Origin: Heligmosomoides polygyrus polygyrus
Lineage: Eukaryota; Nematoda; Chromadorea; Rhabditida; Heligmosomidae
DNA length: 64,000 nt
Direction: 5' to 3'
Assembly (NCBI GenBank): GCA_947396885.1
Contig: OX377201.1
Location: 23,227,923 to 23,291,922 of the forward strand
The position numbers and the translations under genes were made by a program. Shown one piece after another: positions 45,281 to 55,186 of the stretch. Under the pieces are notes generated by a model. That model worked only from the letters and a program-made list of their open reading frames with translations, did not search any database and was not told the DNA's origin. Each line of letters starts with the position of its first letter. Positions within the stretch are counted from its first letter, which is position 1.

Positions 45281-45362
45281 GACTGCCGGCGCCATCCCGA
45301 GACCATAACGAGTATAAAATTCCGGAAACGGAACAAGAGGGTAAACATCTTAAAAAGAACTC

Positions 45363-46814
45363 GTGATCACTCGAGGAACTATTGGTCTAAAGATAGGATC
45401 CGACGAAGACTTTAATCAAATTCCAATAACTGTGTACAACAACAATGGCCCGTGGTCACCCAACACTGTTGAAGGTGTAGATCAATCGTTTCCCCGCATG
45501 AATTCAACAGTTTGGTTTCACAAACACGAAATAATGGATATTTTGAGTACATGGCCAAATTCTTGCTCTGTTTCGCCGGATTTTATTCCTATAACGTTTA
45601 TTAAAAAAGTGCTTCCGGAAATTGGTTATCCATTAGAATTCATTTTCAATTTAAGTTACATGAGAGGTGAGGTCCCAAAAAAGTGGAAGCACTCCTTTGT
45701 TACACCCATTCCAAAGAAACCTCCTTACTCAGATCCCAGGAATTACAGGCCCGTCAGTATCACCTCTGTTTTCGTCAGAACGTTTGAAAAAATCGTTAAA
45801 AAGCACATACTTGAACATCTTGATAAGTACAACATTATTCCTAGCAATCAACATGGCTTCTGTAAAGGTAGATCAGTTGAAACGGCTGTTTTGGTTGCAT
45901 TTAATGACTGGACTAAAGCTGTCGATGAAAACAAACAGGTTGATGCCGTATATTTCGATTTTTCGAAAGCATTCGATAAAGTTCCCACATACAAACTCAT
46001 TGCTAAGCTTAGGCAGGTAGGAATTCTCCCTAGGCTTGTAGAATGGATTAAAGATTTACTCTCTAACAGGACTTACCAGGTTCGGGTAGGAACTGAATTT
46101 TCGTCGATATATCAAACTTTCAGTGGAGTTCCACAGGGTGGAGTTTTGTCCCCATTACTTTTCCTCATTTATACGTTCGACCTTCCGCCTTCTGTTACTG
46201 CCAATGGAGCAAGTTGCATAATGTTCACTGACGACATAAAGATTTATAAGTCTGTCTGCTCATCCGAGGATGTGAATGCGTTTCAAGCTAGTATTAACGC
46301 AGTTGACAAATGGTCTCAAAAATGGGAACTACCACTAGCTCCTGAGAAAACAAAAGTTATTTCCTTGGGTAGCAGGCATATGAGCACACTCTACAAATTA
46401 GGCGATGTAGATCTGGTGAAGGTGGACAAAATTCGTGACCTCGGTTTCATATTTACGGACAAGCTGCAGTTTGACTCATACTATAAGTCGCTTGTCTCTC
46501 GAGCCATGTTTCGCACATACAATCTGTTTAAGGCCCTCAGGACAAAAAATCCGTCTACCTTATTGCAGGCTTACAAATCGTATGTGCGTCCTATAGCTGA
46601 GCACGGCACAACCGTTTTTTCACCCTACAAAAAGAAGGATATTAACGCTATTGAAAGTATTCAAAACAATTTCACTAGGAAGTTGGTAATTAGAACAACC
46701 GGTTTAAATTACAAGGACATTCCCAATGGTAAGGACAGGAGAATTCAATTGGGTCTTCCATCCCTGATGTCGAGGAGAATTAAATTCGATTTAGTCATGG
46801 CCTTCAAAATATAA
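45363..46814 (+). CDS. CR1/Jockey-type LINE reverse transcriptase, C-terminus cut off by an insertion
   Basis: 483 codons. The ORF opens at GTG 45363 because the element is 5'-truncated; there is no endonuclease domain. RT blocks in order: TPIPKKPPYSDPRNYRPVSI, HGFCKGRSVETAV, VYFDFSKAFDKV, SGVPQGGVLSPLLF, catalytic MFTDDIKIY (both aspartates kept; the usual FADD has Thr in place of Ala), then WELPLAPEKTKVISLG and the thumb region to SLMSRRIKFDLVMAFKI. Translation then stops at a TAA created by a one-base deletion relative to the duplicated copy at 48420-48551. The original C-terminus continues at 48451-48750. The ORF is otherwise intact, so the insertion is young. Confidence 0.9.
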   Translation: MITRGTIGLKIGSDEDFNQIPITVYNNNGPWSPNTVEGVDQSFPRMNSTVWFHKHEIMDILSTWPNSCSVSPDFIPITFIKKVLPEIGYPLEFIFNLSYMRGEVPKKWKHSFVTPIPKKPPYSDPRNYRPVSITSVFVRTFEKIVKKHILEHLDKYNIIPSNQHGFCKGRSVETAVLVAFNDWTKAVDENKQVDAVYFDFSKAFDKVPTYKLIAKLRQVGILPRLVEWIKDLLSNRTYQVRVGTEFSSIYQTFSGVPQGGVLSPLLFLIYTFDLPPSVTANGASCIMFTDDIKIYKSVCSSEDVNAFQASINAVDKWSQKWELPLAPEKTKVISLGSRHMSTLYKLGDVDLVKVDKIRDLGFIFTDKLQFDSYYKSLVSRAMFRTYNLFKALRTKNPSTLLQAYKSYVRPIAEHGTTVFSPYKKKDINAIESIQNNFTRKLVIRTTGLNYKDIPNGKDRRIQLGLPSLMSRRIKFDLVMAFKI

Positions 46815-46848
46815 CGGGGAAGGTCCACATCAATGCCAGTGACTTCTT
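46718..46848 (+). repeat. Target-site duplication, left copy, about 131 bp
   Basis: Starts cattcccaatggtaagg and ends gccagtgacttctt. Identical to 48420-48551 except for one missing T (aaaatataac against aaaattataac). It borders the tail of the inserted LINE. Confidence 0.9.
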
Positions 46849-48419
46849 ATTTATTTATTTATTTATTGCACCATGTGAGTACACATGTGAAAGGGCGAAA
46901 ATACAAAACAAGAACGCGTAAGTACTCAAAACAAATGGCTAAAACGGTAATAAGATAAAGCAAACGGAACGAGATAAATGCATAAAACAGCAACAGTGAA
47001 GCAAGTGTAAAACATGAGAAATTAGCAAGGGCAATGAACAGCCGTAGTGGGAGTTGGGGAAACAGCATCAACCAGAGTGTAAAAACTTGTTCAAGGCCCT
47101 CTTAAAGGAGGAGAGTGTAGGAGCTGGAGGAAAACGTTTGGCCATTTTTACATATTCTGTGCCCGCACGATGTACGAAGAAGTTGGCCCGCACCGAAGCA
47201 GTGGCATGGGGTAGATATAGTTTATTTTTAGCTCCTCTGGTGATGGAATTCCGCATAGAAAAGAATTTATTTGGTTCAAGATGAACGAGCCCGTGTAAAA
47301 TTTTATATAACATTATCAAGTCAAGCTTCTTCCTGCGCAACATGAGCGACTGCAAACCGAGGATAGTATTACGCGAACGGCTTTCAGGGATGGTTGCATA
47401 GTTAAAACTGCCAGTGCGAAGCAAAAGCTTCCTGGAGAAACTGTTCTGAACTCTTTCTATTGCAAAAGTACTTTTAGCACTTGTTGGAGAGTAGACAGTG
47501 GTGCCATATTCTAATATAGGACGGATATATGTCTTGTAGGCCTTTAGCAGCAGTTGGGGATCGCTAGACGACACAGACCTGAATAGTCTGGACACCATTG
47601 CCATCCCTTTTCTTGAAATTACGTCGCAATGCTTACTGAAATCTAGGCGTTCGTTAATCCAGAATCCGAGATCAGACACTTCTTGAACTGGTTCAAGCTG
47701 AACGCCGTCAATGATATAGTTGGCCTTCAGGTTGTTCTTACCGAAGTGGAGAACTTTGGTTTTCTCCTTCGCTAATGGAAGCTCCCATGACAGGGACCAA
47801 GAGTAGACCAGAGAGATAGCTTCTTGAATCTTTGCAACGTCACAGGAATCAGAAATGCTACTATAAATCTTGATGTCATCGGCAAAAGCTCTGCAAGAAA
47901 CTCCAAGTCTCTCGACAATTCCTGGAAGGTTTCTGGTATATATGTTGAACAGGAGGGGAGACAGAACTGATCCTTGAGGTACTCCGCTAGTTGCTCTCCT
48001 ACTAGCAGAGGGATGGCCGTTAATGTAGACTCTAAACGAACGGCTATCTAGGTAAGCCTTGATCCACTGAACAATCCTGAGGTGTAGCCCAACTGCGGAC
48101 AACTGAAAAATTAGCTTATCGTGAGGTACTTTATCAAAAGCCTTTGCAAAGTCAAAATATACAACATCAACAGGACGATTAAGGCTAAGACTGTTGGTCC
48201 AATCGTTCAAAGAGTCCAGCATCTGGGTTACAGTAGAAGCGCCTTTGCGGAACCCATGCTGTTCGTTAGGAATCACGGAATTGCTCTCAAGGTGATCAGT
48301 GATGGCTTTTTTGAGAATCTTTTCAAAAACTCGAACAAAAACCGATGTGATACTAATAGGCCTGTAGTTTTTAGGAGAACTGTGAGGTTCCTTTTTAGGT
48401 AACGGAATGACATAGGCCT
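46849..48419 (-). mobile_element. Second CR1-type LINE, inserted antisense into the first
   Basis: The 3' tail (TAAATAAATAAATAAAT) is at 46849-46866 and the 5' end is truncated within the RT domain at about 48419. A single RT ORF fills nearly all of it. The flanking duplication of about 131 bp shows it arrived by target-primed reverse transcription into the older LINE. Confidence 0.92.
47068..48419 (-). CDS. LINE reverse transcriptase (CR1/Jockey type), N-terminally truncated
   Basis: About 450 codons, open to the end. The frame runs on upstream to 48450 into antisense host-LINE sequence, which is not part of the protein. Blocks: VIPLPKKEPHSSPKNYRPIS, HGFRKGASTVTQMLDSLNDW, VYFDFAKAFDKVPHDKL, SGVPQGSVLSPLLFNIY, catalytic CRAFADDIKIY, WELPLAKEKTKVLHFG, then a thumb and a C-terminal part with LLKAYKTYIRPILEYGTTVY and the end LNKFLHSG. 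It has a canonical FADD and no internal stops. The upstream endonuclease domain and ORF1 are missing, so the copy cannot move by itself. It belongs to a different subfamily from its host LINE. Confidence 0.9.
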
Positions 48420-48551
48420 CATTCCCAATGGTAAGGACAGGAGAATTCAATTGGGTCTTCCATCCCTGATGTCGAGGAGAATTAAATTCGATTTAGTCAT
48501 GGCCTTCAAAATTATAACGGGGAAGGTCCACATCAATGCCAGTGACTTCTT
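48420..48551 (+). repeat. Target-site duplication, right copy
   Basis: Right copy of the long duplication described at 46718-46848; it leads directly into the remaining C-terminal coding part of the first LINE. Confidence 0.9.
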
Positions 48552-48750
48552 TACGGCGGTCTGCTCGAGAACGAGAGGAGCACCTATAAAGTTTAGGGTG
48601 GCTACAGGGAAATCACAGCTGAGGGCGAAGTTTTTTGCTAATAGAACTATTTCCGCCTTCAATTCCATTTCCAAAACCAATCTTCTCACCATGTCTCTGG
48701 CTCAGTTTAGAATACTTGCCCATCGTGCTTCTCGATCAGGTGATCGCTAG
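48451..48750 (+). pseudogene. C-terminal remnant of the first LINE's ORF
   Basis: Reads GLPSLMSRRIKFDLVMAFKI (duplicated) and on to SLAQFRILAHRASRSGDR with a stop at 48750, giving about 80 residues beyond the insertion point. Followed by about 140 bases of 3' UTR and the ATAA tail. Confidence 0.8.
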
Positions 48751-48959
48751 AACACTACTCTATTGTTTCCTGTTTCTCGTTTTCTCTTTTCCTTTCCTTA
48801 TTTCACGAATAGTTCAGGATGTTGTTATGTTTGACTAGATGGTTTGTTGTTGTGTTTTTTTTTCACGCGTGATTCCTGAATCCGCGTCTCATAAATAAAT
48901 AAATAAATAACTAGAGATATGTGTTGTAGTTATAGATTACTTACCACCCATCGTTAATA

Positions 48960-49511
48960 AGGATCGTCCAGGCAGTCACTGATTTCACTGAAACTTCGTC
49001 TAAGGAGGTTATTTGGGGGGCTGCTTACTAATCTGACATCCCTTTTTGAAATTTCGGCCGATTGCGGTAGGTTACGGTAGCTACGGGTAACAAGGGCTGC
49101 CGAGGTCATAATCACCAATTTTGAACAAACATTGCCTAGGGGGGTTATTTGGGGTGCTGATAACGAATATGACATCCATTTTTCGTTTTACGTTGGAGTT
49201 TGGGCGAAATCGGTGACCATTATCTTAATCACCCGTACCTTCCGTAACCTACCGTACTCCAGCGTAGAACAAAAAACGGATGTCAGATTCGTGATCAACA
49301 CCACAAATAACCCCTAGACGAAGTTTGGGCAAAATTGGTTACTATGACCTCAGCAGCCTTAGCTAGCCGTACCTACCGTACTCCAGCGTAGAACGAAAAA
49401 CGGATGTCAGATTCGTGATCAGCACCCCCACATAACCCCCTAGATGATGTTTCAGCGAAAAATTTTTTGACCGAAGTCGTGTCGGTGGAGCCGGAACTTT
49501 CAAGTAGTGCC
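48960..49511. repeat. GGCRCTA-family TIR element, left end missing
   Basis: The right terminus (complement of GGCACTACTTGAAAGTTCC, ending 49511) and the preceding CTCCACCGACACGACTTCGG stretch match the right end of 11124-11931. Several subrepeats with GATTCGTGATCAGCACCCC and CCTACCGTACTCCAGCGTA fill the rest in alternating orientation. No left terminus or duplication is visible, so this is a partial copy. Confidence 0.65.
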
Positions 49512-50845
49512 CTTTTTAAGTATCAACTTTACTGTTTTCCACAAAACTGCTCAAACGTTTCGAGCTGAGAAAGTCATCTAATTCTTCTAATGTTATCACC
49601 TGACCAACTGGCATAAGAACTTGATCGAAAGGGTAACAAAACTGACTTGGCTACTACTGCCTATTTTCACGTCATCAAGCAAAGAAACACACATTCAAAG
49701 TGAATTCCTCCCGCTTAGAAATATAGGTTTTAATCAATCCATTCCCTTCTGAGATATGCAACGCTTCCCGCTTCTGAGTCCTGAAGACGTTTTGAGTGCT
49801 AAAATGACCTAATCAATGATACGTGGTAGCTAGTAGCAAAATAAGTCTCAGTTCTATCTTTCCAAAAGAATGTAATGCCAAATGGTCAATCACGGAGGGA
49901 TTCAACGCTTCGATAGCCCAGACATAGCCCGAACAAGAGCTGAGTACCTTGAAGTTCTTCAACGGTCGCTTAAACAAAAGCTACGCTTGGCTCAAAAGGG
50001 TAAATCTAGAAAGACAGGCGTAAACAACTAACACGCTGGAGTTGAGGGCGCCATCGATCGCCTCTTCTGACCGAACAAAAACGAAGGGTTCTTCGCAGGT
50101 GAATCAGTCTGGTTATCGCCGGAGAATCTAAAAACCATGACGAGGTGACGTTTCACATTCAGTCATGAAATCAAACCACGAAAATAGAATAAGTTCCGGT
50201 TATAGCGTTTAGCAATAATAATTTTGCATAAAACTGTACAAGACTCCCAGTACGTATTCTAAACCTCCAAATGATTAACTGGAGGAACTCCTTAAGCGTC
50301 ATGTTTAGACGACTCAAAAGCGCAGAACTTTGTTGAAATACCTCTTCTGCATCCCTAACCCATTCGTATCGAATGATGTCGTCTCCATTCCAGATGAAGT
50401 CACCGACGAGCGATTGAGAAGAGGCGAGTACATAACTAGAAACGATTCAAAACTTTGGAACGCACAGAAATTATAACCGACGATCGTTCTACTGCGGTTA
50501 AAGGGACGATCAATGTAATGAGGAAAGAAGAGTGCAACACAGAAAGCTGAACTGAAGAAACGTCGGGTCAACAGACCATTCCAAAACTTACTGACAAAGA
50601 AGCAGTAACAGTAAACGATAAGCAACGGCCACGCACTTGCAGTGGTTGCTCAGAATATAACAGATGGCAATAAAACGAGGGTAGCAACCTCCTAGAAGAA
50701 ATGAAGGGCATTTTTTGAACGAGACCCGCGCGTCACCGACGTCGCTTTATCAAGTACGCATTTGCACAAAACAGCTACTACCGCATCCAGTCTATGGTTG
50801 TGCTCCCCCAAAAATTTCGAGCAACAGAACATATTCGAATAGCGA
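49512..50845. other. No recognised gene
   Basis: AT-rich sequence with short ORFs on both strands (for example minus 50314-50625) that match nothing I know. It may be intergenic or decayed repeat. Confidence 0.4.
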
Positions 50846-50850
50846 CGATT

Positions 50851-50975
50851 TTCGAGCATTCGAATTCGAATACATCAGAAGATCGCGTTTTTTCGAGCAT
50901 TCGATTTCGAATACATTCGAAGACCGCGTTTTTTCGAGCATTCGAATTCGAGTATTCGAATTCGAATGTTCGAAT
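50851..50975 (+). repeat. 41-bp tandem repeat rich in TTCGAA
   Basis: Three units begin with ttcgagcattcga at 50851, 50892 and 50933 (exact 41-base spacing); the third is shortened. The unit is itself made of overlapping TTCGAA palindromes. Confidence 0.8.
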
Positions 50976-51179
50976 AGTCATTCGGGCACTTTTGGGTGGG
51001 AAGATCATTTCATCAAAGCAAATACAGGACGTCTCAATAAATGTACACACTGTTTGAAAGCGATAACGTTGCTCACGGTAAGGGTAGTGAAGAAGTTAAC
51101 GGTTCATATGAAAGTTTAGGAAAGTAAGATTGCGCCATGCCCCTGTCTGAAACTTTGCATTTCAGACTCGATTGATTGT

Positions 51180-51930
51180 GCGTGGGTGACGCGAGTGGGT
51201 GATGTTTTGGAGAAGTAGTCGCTGAATCGCCTCTAAATCGAAGAACTACTGGAAAATCGATGTTTTCGATTTTACAGTAGCCCTTCAGGATAAACTTCTT
51301 CTCGTCGAAGGAAAGCCAAGAGCCGGCCGTGACTCGTTTTATGGGGTCAGATGTGTAGAAAGCGTTATTAAAGCGATAACGGGAACGCCAAATTGTGCAA
51401 TCAATAAACTCGCATGTTACGTGTCCTTCACGTGATTGTCAGGTTGTTGAGATCAGATCTCCGTTTCACCATCTCTATTATGCATGATACTTACCGTACT
51501 CCTGTTGATGTACTCTGACTCCTCGTGATTACCGTATGCTATGACTCCCAAAAATGTATCGCAGTCTGGCACCTCGTACTTCCGCATGTATCTTACTTGT
51601 ACTTCTAGTACCGCCTTCTGAAGTGTCAGACGAGGAGCGGCATCGCCATTCCTCCATCTTCGCAGTCGCCGAGCATCAGATCCTACCCTACTCGCCTTAT
51701 ACTTGTAATCAGTTCCTATTCTCTTATATTTTGTGCTGTACTTGTGAGATAAATCTTCCAAAACCCAAATCTACAGCCTATTATACAAAACCTACATGGG
51801 GGCCGAACCGACGGCCTGATTGCGAGTCTAAGTTCTAGAAGCTAGGATTTTACCTTCTGGTGTGCTGTTTTCGAGAGCCGTGGGCTCAATAGAAAACACA
51901 TAGCACAGACGAACACTAGAGCCGCATATC
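51180..51930. other. No recognised gene; left flank of the BEL element
   Basis: Contains the dispersed repeat near 51360-51440 and short shadow ORFs (51453-51838). Nothing coding is convincing. Confidence 0.4.
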
Positions 51931-51935
51931 GTGGT

Positions 51936-52171
51936 TATCACCGACTCCGGTGATGCTCATACGGTAGTAAAGGGGCGGGGCCTCGCTGCACCCCAGCTGG
52001 GTGTGCCTGGCCCTGGCAGACGTTCACCTGTACGCTTAGAGGAGCGACGTTCCTCAAATAAAGCCTATTCATCCACTCTTCTGTTATCCTTGTATATTTC
52101 CGCAACCCACTGAACCACCCATGACGGTGAAAGAGGAAGAAGCAATCCTCACGTCTCAAGCGCCCATTACA
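51936..52171 (+). repeat. 5' LTR
   Basis: 236 bp. Starts TATCACCGACTCCGGTGATG, with an internal perfect palindrome TCACCGACTCCGGTGA apart from its centre, and ends CCCATTACA. AATAAA lies at 52057-52062. The terminus is TA...CA instead of the usual TG...CA; the boundary is set by the shared sequence and the GTGGT duplication. Confidence 0.93.
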
Positions 52172-52174
52172 TTT

Positions 52175-52187
52175 TGGTGCATCGGCC
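52175..52187 (+). promoter_or_regulatory. Primer binding site, complementary to tRNA-Gly(GCC)
   Basis: TGGTGCATCGGCC, three bases after the LTR, is the complement of the 3' end GGCCGATGCA of nematode tRNA-Gly(GCC) plus CCA. The tRNA end is recalled, not computed. Thirteen bases match. Confidence 0.85.
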
Positions 52188-52306
52188 TAATAAGCCAACC
52201 TACTCCCGCGTCAAAGAGTGACATCTTTGATCCTTGGAGAAGAGACAAAGCTCCATCTGAGCTTAAAGTCGGTCGAATTCAAGACCGCAAATCCCTTAAC
52301 TGGGCA

Positions 52307-52506
52307 AGTCTCCCGTACTCTGTACCTGGAGCAACCTTCTGCGAGTCAGATAACAAAGTCTCCCGTACTCTGTACCTGGAGCAACCTTCTGCGAGTCAGA
52401 TAACAAAGTCTCCCGTACTCTGTACCTGGAGCAAATCTTCTGCGAGCCAGAAACAAAGTCTCCCGTACGTGAAAAGTACTTGGAGCAAGCCTTCTGCTAG
52501 TCAGAA
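52307..52506 (+). repeat. 50-bp tandem repeats in the element's leader
   Basis: Units start at 52307, 52357, 52407 and about 52456 (agtctcccgtactctgtacc, tggagcaacc, ttctgcgagt). The first two are identical, the third nearly so, the fourth diverged. It lies between the primer site and gag and could be a packaging or translation-related region. Confidence 0.85.
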
Positions 52507-52587
52507 AAAGGTTTCCATTAAGAAGGAACCATCTTTCACAAATTAGTGAAAAAAAAAGGAAGAAAAAGAAATAGCCAAACATAAATA

Positions 52588-53724
52588 ATGGCACTTCATT
52601 TCCAAAAAGTGGAGATAATGGGTAGATCCACATCTCTAAAAAATTTAGTCATGCGCTTCCAAGAATATACGATCGGCATAGACTACACCACGGCAGACGA
52701 GGAGAACTGCAAAAAATCCCGAGCGAGTATAACCCTTCTAGAATGTGGCCTAAAGCAGCTGCAAAATGGAAGAGAGCTTCTCCAAAAGTCATACGAGGAG
52801 CTAAAAGAAGAGTATAGCAACTGCAAAACCAAGTCGGAGAAAAAAGACTTGATGGTAGAAATTGATCAGATTGAGGAAGAGTCTCAACCGCAAAAAACTC
52901 TTAATGATGCCAGTGACCTCATTGATAAGCTGATGATGAGAGTGGTCGAATACAAGTGTGCGAACCAAGTCATTTGCATTACACTTGGCTATATTTCACA
53001 AAAAACGTTGGCAAACAACGTTGCAGTGGCTGCAATAGCTGCTGATCAGGTGGTCCAGGATGAGCCAGTCGATTCGGACCACAACACCGTTAGTAGTCTA
53101 CAAGGAGCGGAGAGCGTTGAACAAAATCAGACAGTACAAAGACTCCGCCGCTCCATGAAACCTCCCCAGGCGTCATTGCCCAAATTTCATGGGCAGCCAG
53201 AAGAATTCGCTGAGTATTGGGCAGTATATGAAACCTTGATTCATAAAAGTGACGAACTGGACGTCATCGAAAAAATCATTCTCCTCAGAGAAAGTTTGAA
53301 AGGAAGGGCCAAAAGCGTTATTCAAGGCATACAACCCTTGCCACAAAACTATGAGTGGATGATAAAAACCCTCAAAGATACATACTGCGACTATTCTATG
53401 AATAGATCACAAATAATTCAAAAACTAGTAAGTCTAAAATCGGCAACTAATTTTGCTGACAGCTGTGCGTCTGTTCTGGAACAAATTCAAGTCCTTGTTA
53501 ACCAGATGGTGTCAGCCGGATATGACGTCCGAAAAACTTGTGACCCAATGTGGGGAGAAACCATATTGGCAAAATTTCCTCGTGAGGTTGTAAAACCTGT
53601 GTTGTTAGCGGGCAAGTCGCTCGACCAACAGACGATCGAAGATCTGCTGGGCCGGCCTTCTCAAAAAAGAGGTCGCTGCGAAAGGTTACGTCGACAACAG
53701 ACTTGGCCAGAAGCAGACATATAG
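52588..53724 (+). CDS. gag: BEL/Pao Gag (DUF1759-type capsid region)
   Basis: 378 codons from ATG 52588. The first 120 residues are charged and helical (a likely coiled coil around ELKEEYSNCKTKSEKKDL). Residues about 195-300 match the Gag region of BEL elements: LPKFHGQPEEFAEYWAVYET, LRESLKGRAKSVIQGI, LKDTYCDYSMNRSQII. It would form the capsid of the retroelement particle. The frame ends at 53724 shortly after an A6 run; the sequence that continues Gag (KKEVAAKGYVDNRLG and the zinc knuckles) is in the +1 frame, so Gag and the nucleocapsid/protease part are separated by a frame change near 53650-53668. The family normally has one continuous gag-pol ORF, so this is either a mutation or a programmed shift. 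Confidence 0.88.
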   Translation: MALHFQKVEIMGRSTSLKNLVMRFQEYTIGIDYTTADEENCKKSRASITLLECGLKQLQNGRELLQKSYEELKEEYSNCKTKSEKKDLMVEIDQIEEESQPQKTLNDASDLIDKLMMRVVEYKCANQVICITLGYISQKTLANNVAVAAIAADQVVQDEPVDSDHNTVSSLQGAESVEQNQTVQRLRRSMKPPQASLPKFHGQPEEFAEYWAVYETLIHKSDELDVIEKIILLRESLKGRAKSVIQGIQPLPQNYEWMIKTLKDTYCDYSMNRSQIIQKLVSLKSATNFADSCASVLEQIQVLVNQMVSAGYDVRKTCDPMWGETILAKFPREVVKPVLLAGKSLDQQTIEDLLGRPSQKRGRCERLRRQQTWPEADI

Positions 53725-55186
53725 CACCAGAACGTCTCAGGATAAACATGTCAATCAAAGACAACGTTCTGGCGACTGCTGCTGTTTCTGCCAAAAGGAC
53801 AACCATGGCTCCATGACCTGCAGAGCAGTAACAGACCAGACAGCTCGCCGAAAGTCATTAAAGGAGGGACGCAGATGTTGGAAGTGCTCCTCACCCAGTC
53901 ACAGCAGCTTTGATTGTTTAAAGCCGGACTGCTCCGCATGTGGACAAAAGCACCACGTTTCTCTATGTTTCAAAAGGGACACGAATGAGCCGAGAAACAA
54001 TAATAGAGCGTGGAATCCAGCTCAAAGGTACCAGAACGGAGGCAACAACCAATCACGGCCCAATCAAAGGTATCCAGAAAATCAACCAGATCGCCGAAGG
54101 CATACACCTGGCAACAACACACAGATGTGCTCCAAGATGGTTACCTCTGTACCAAACAGGGCTTCCTCCCAGCTCATTTTAATGACTGCCGAGGGCAACG
54201 TATGGAATCATAATATAAATGAATATGAAAAGATTCTGTTTTTCTTTGATTCTGGCGCACAGAAGACTGTTATTGAAGAGTCTCTTGCAGATCGACTAGG
54301 AGTCCCAAAACAGACTACCGAGATATGCACAATGTCAGGCATAGGAGGCCATATTGAAAGCTTCAAAAGCCATGTTGTCCAGGTCAAATTAAGCACCGCA
54401 TTTGGAGAGGAGCTAAACTTGAAAGTCCAAACAAAGCCCGTCCTAACTAATGGGTTTCCTAGCGTAAATCTCAGCGCTATTGATATCTCCTTCTTGAAAG
54501 CGAACAATATTTGTCTAGCAAACTCGAAGGTTCGTGGTGAACACCAAATACCTCACGTTCTCGTTGGACTAGATTATTATCATGACCTAGTTACAGGTCC
54601 AATCAGTGCCGTAAAAACCCCTACTGGGTTACATGTTTCGAGAACCGTATTTGGACCTACGATATACGGCAAAGGAACAGTTTCTTCAGATACTACTGAA
54701 AATTCCGTTTGCTATGGCATGACTGCGTTAATAGAAGCAAGCGAAAAGGAGATGCTTCAAAAACTATTTGAGCTAGAAGGACTTGGAATCTCCAGTGACG
54801 AATACCAAACCGACGAAAAGGTTCACAGGTATCTGGAGCTCTACTCCAAGAAAATTTCCTTTAAAGGCGGACATATAACAGCTCCCTTTCCGCTAAAAGA
54901 AAATATAAGCGAGCTGGAAGACAACTACACAGTAGCGATTCGTAGACTAGAATCTCTTCAAGTTGGACTGCAGCAGAATAAACGGCAGTGCAGTTGGTAC
55001 TGCCAGATAATTGATAAATATCACGCAGAAGGGATGATTGAAACCTTTTCTACAGCCCAAGAAGACGCGGTAGGAACCTACTTCATGCCACATTCAGGCG
55101 TTTGGAAGCCTACAAAAAAGGTACCGCTAAGAATCGTTTTCGACGCATCTTCGAAAAACAGAAAGCATGGAGTACAGTGTCATTGA
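53660..55186 (+). pseudogene. pol: Nucleocapsid zinc knuckles and aspartic protease; RT truncated at its start
   Basis: One frame, open from about 53645 (first ATG 53813). Three zinc modules: CCFCQKDNHGSMTC, CWKCSSPSHSSFDC and CSACGQKHHVSLC (53780-53975). After a basic linker comes a DUF1758-type retropepsin with the catalytic FFDSGAQKTVI near 54240 and the flap region near 54330. From about 55070 the start of the BEL reverse transcriptase is recognisable (FMPHSGVWKPTKK, RIVFDASSKN), and then homology stops abruptly at about 55165, before any catalytic aspartate. The following integrase-side sequence is in another frame. The protease portion itself looks intact. Confidence 0.88.

Larger units (their letters stand above)
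45363..48912 (+). mobile_element. CR1-type LINE, plus strand, interrupted by a second LINE
   Basis: The two halves (to 46848 and from 48420) belong to one element that ends in ATAAATAAATAAATAAATAA near 48888-48912. The second LINE (46849-48419) splits it in the opposite orientation. The 5' limit is uncertain: the frame closes upstream at 45351 and I see no clear element border between 45260 and 45360. Confidence 0.85.

Noticed and set aside
45667..46020. Second plus-strand ORF in the first LINE
   Set aside because: Out-of-frame shadow of the reverse transcriptase.
50314..50625. 103-codon minus-strand ORF
   Set aside because: Hydrophobic and Phe-rich, with no domain, no neighbours and no splice context. 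Too weak to call.
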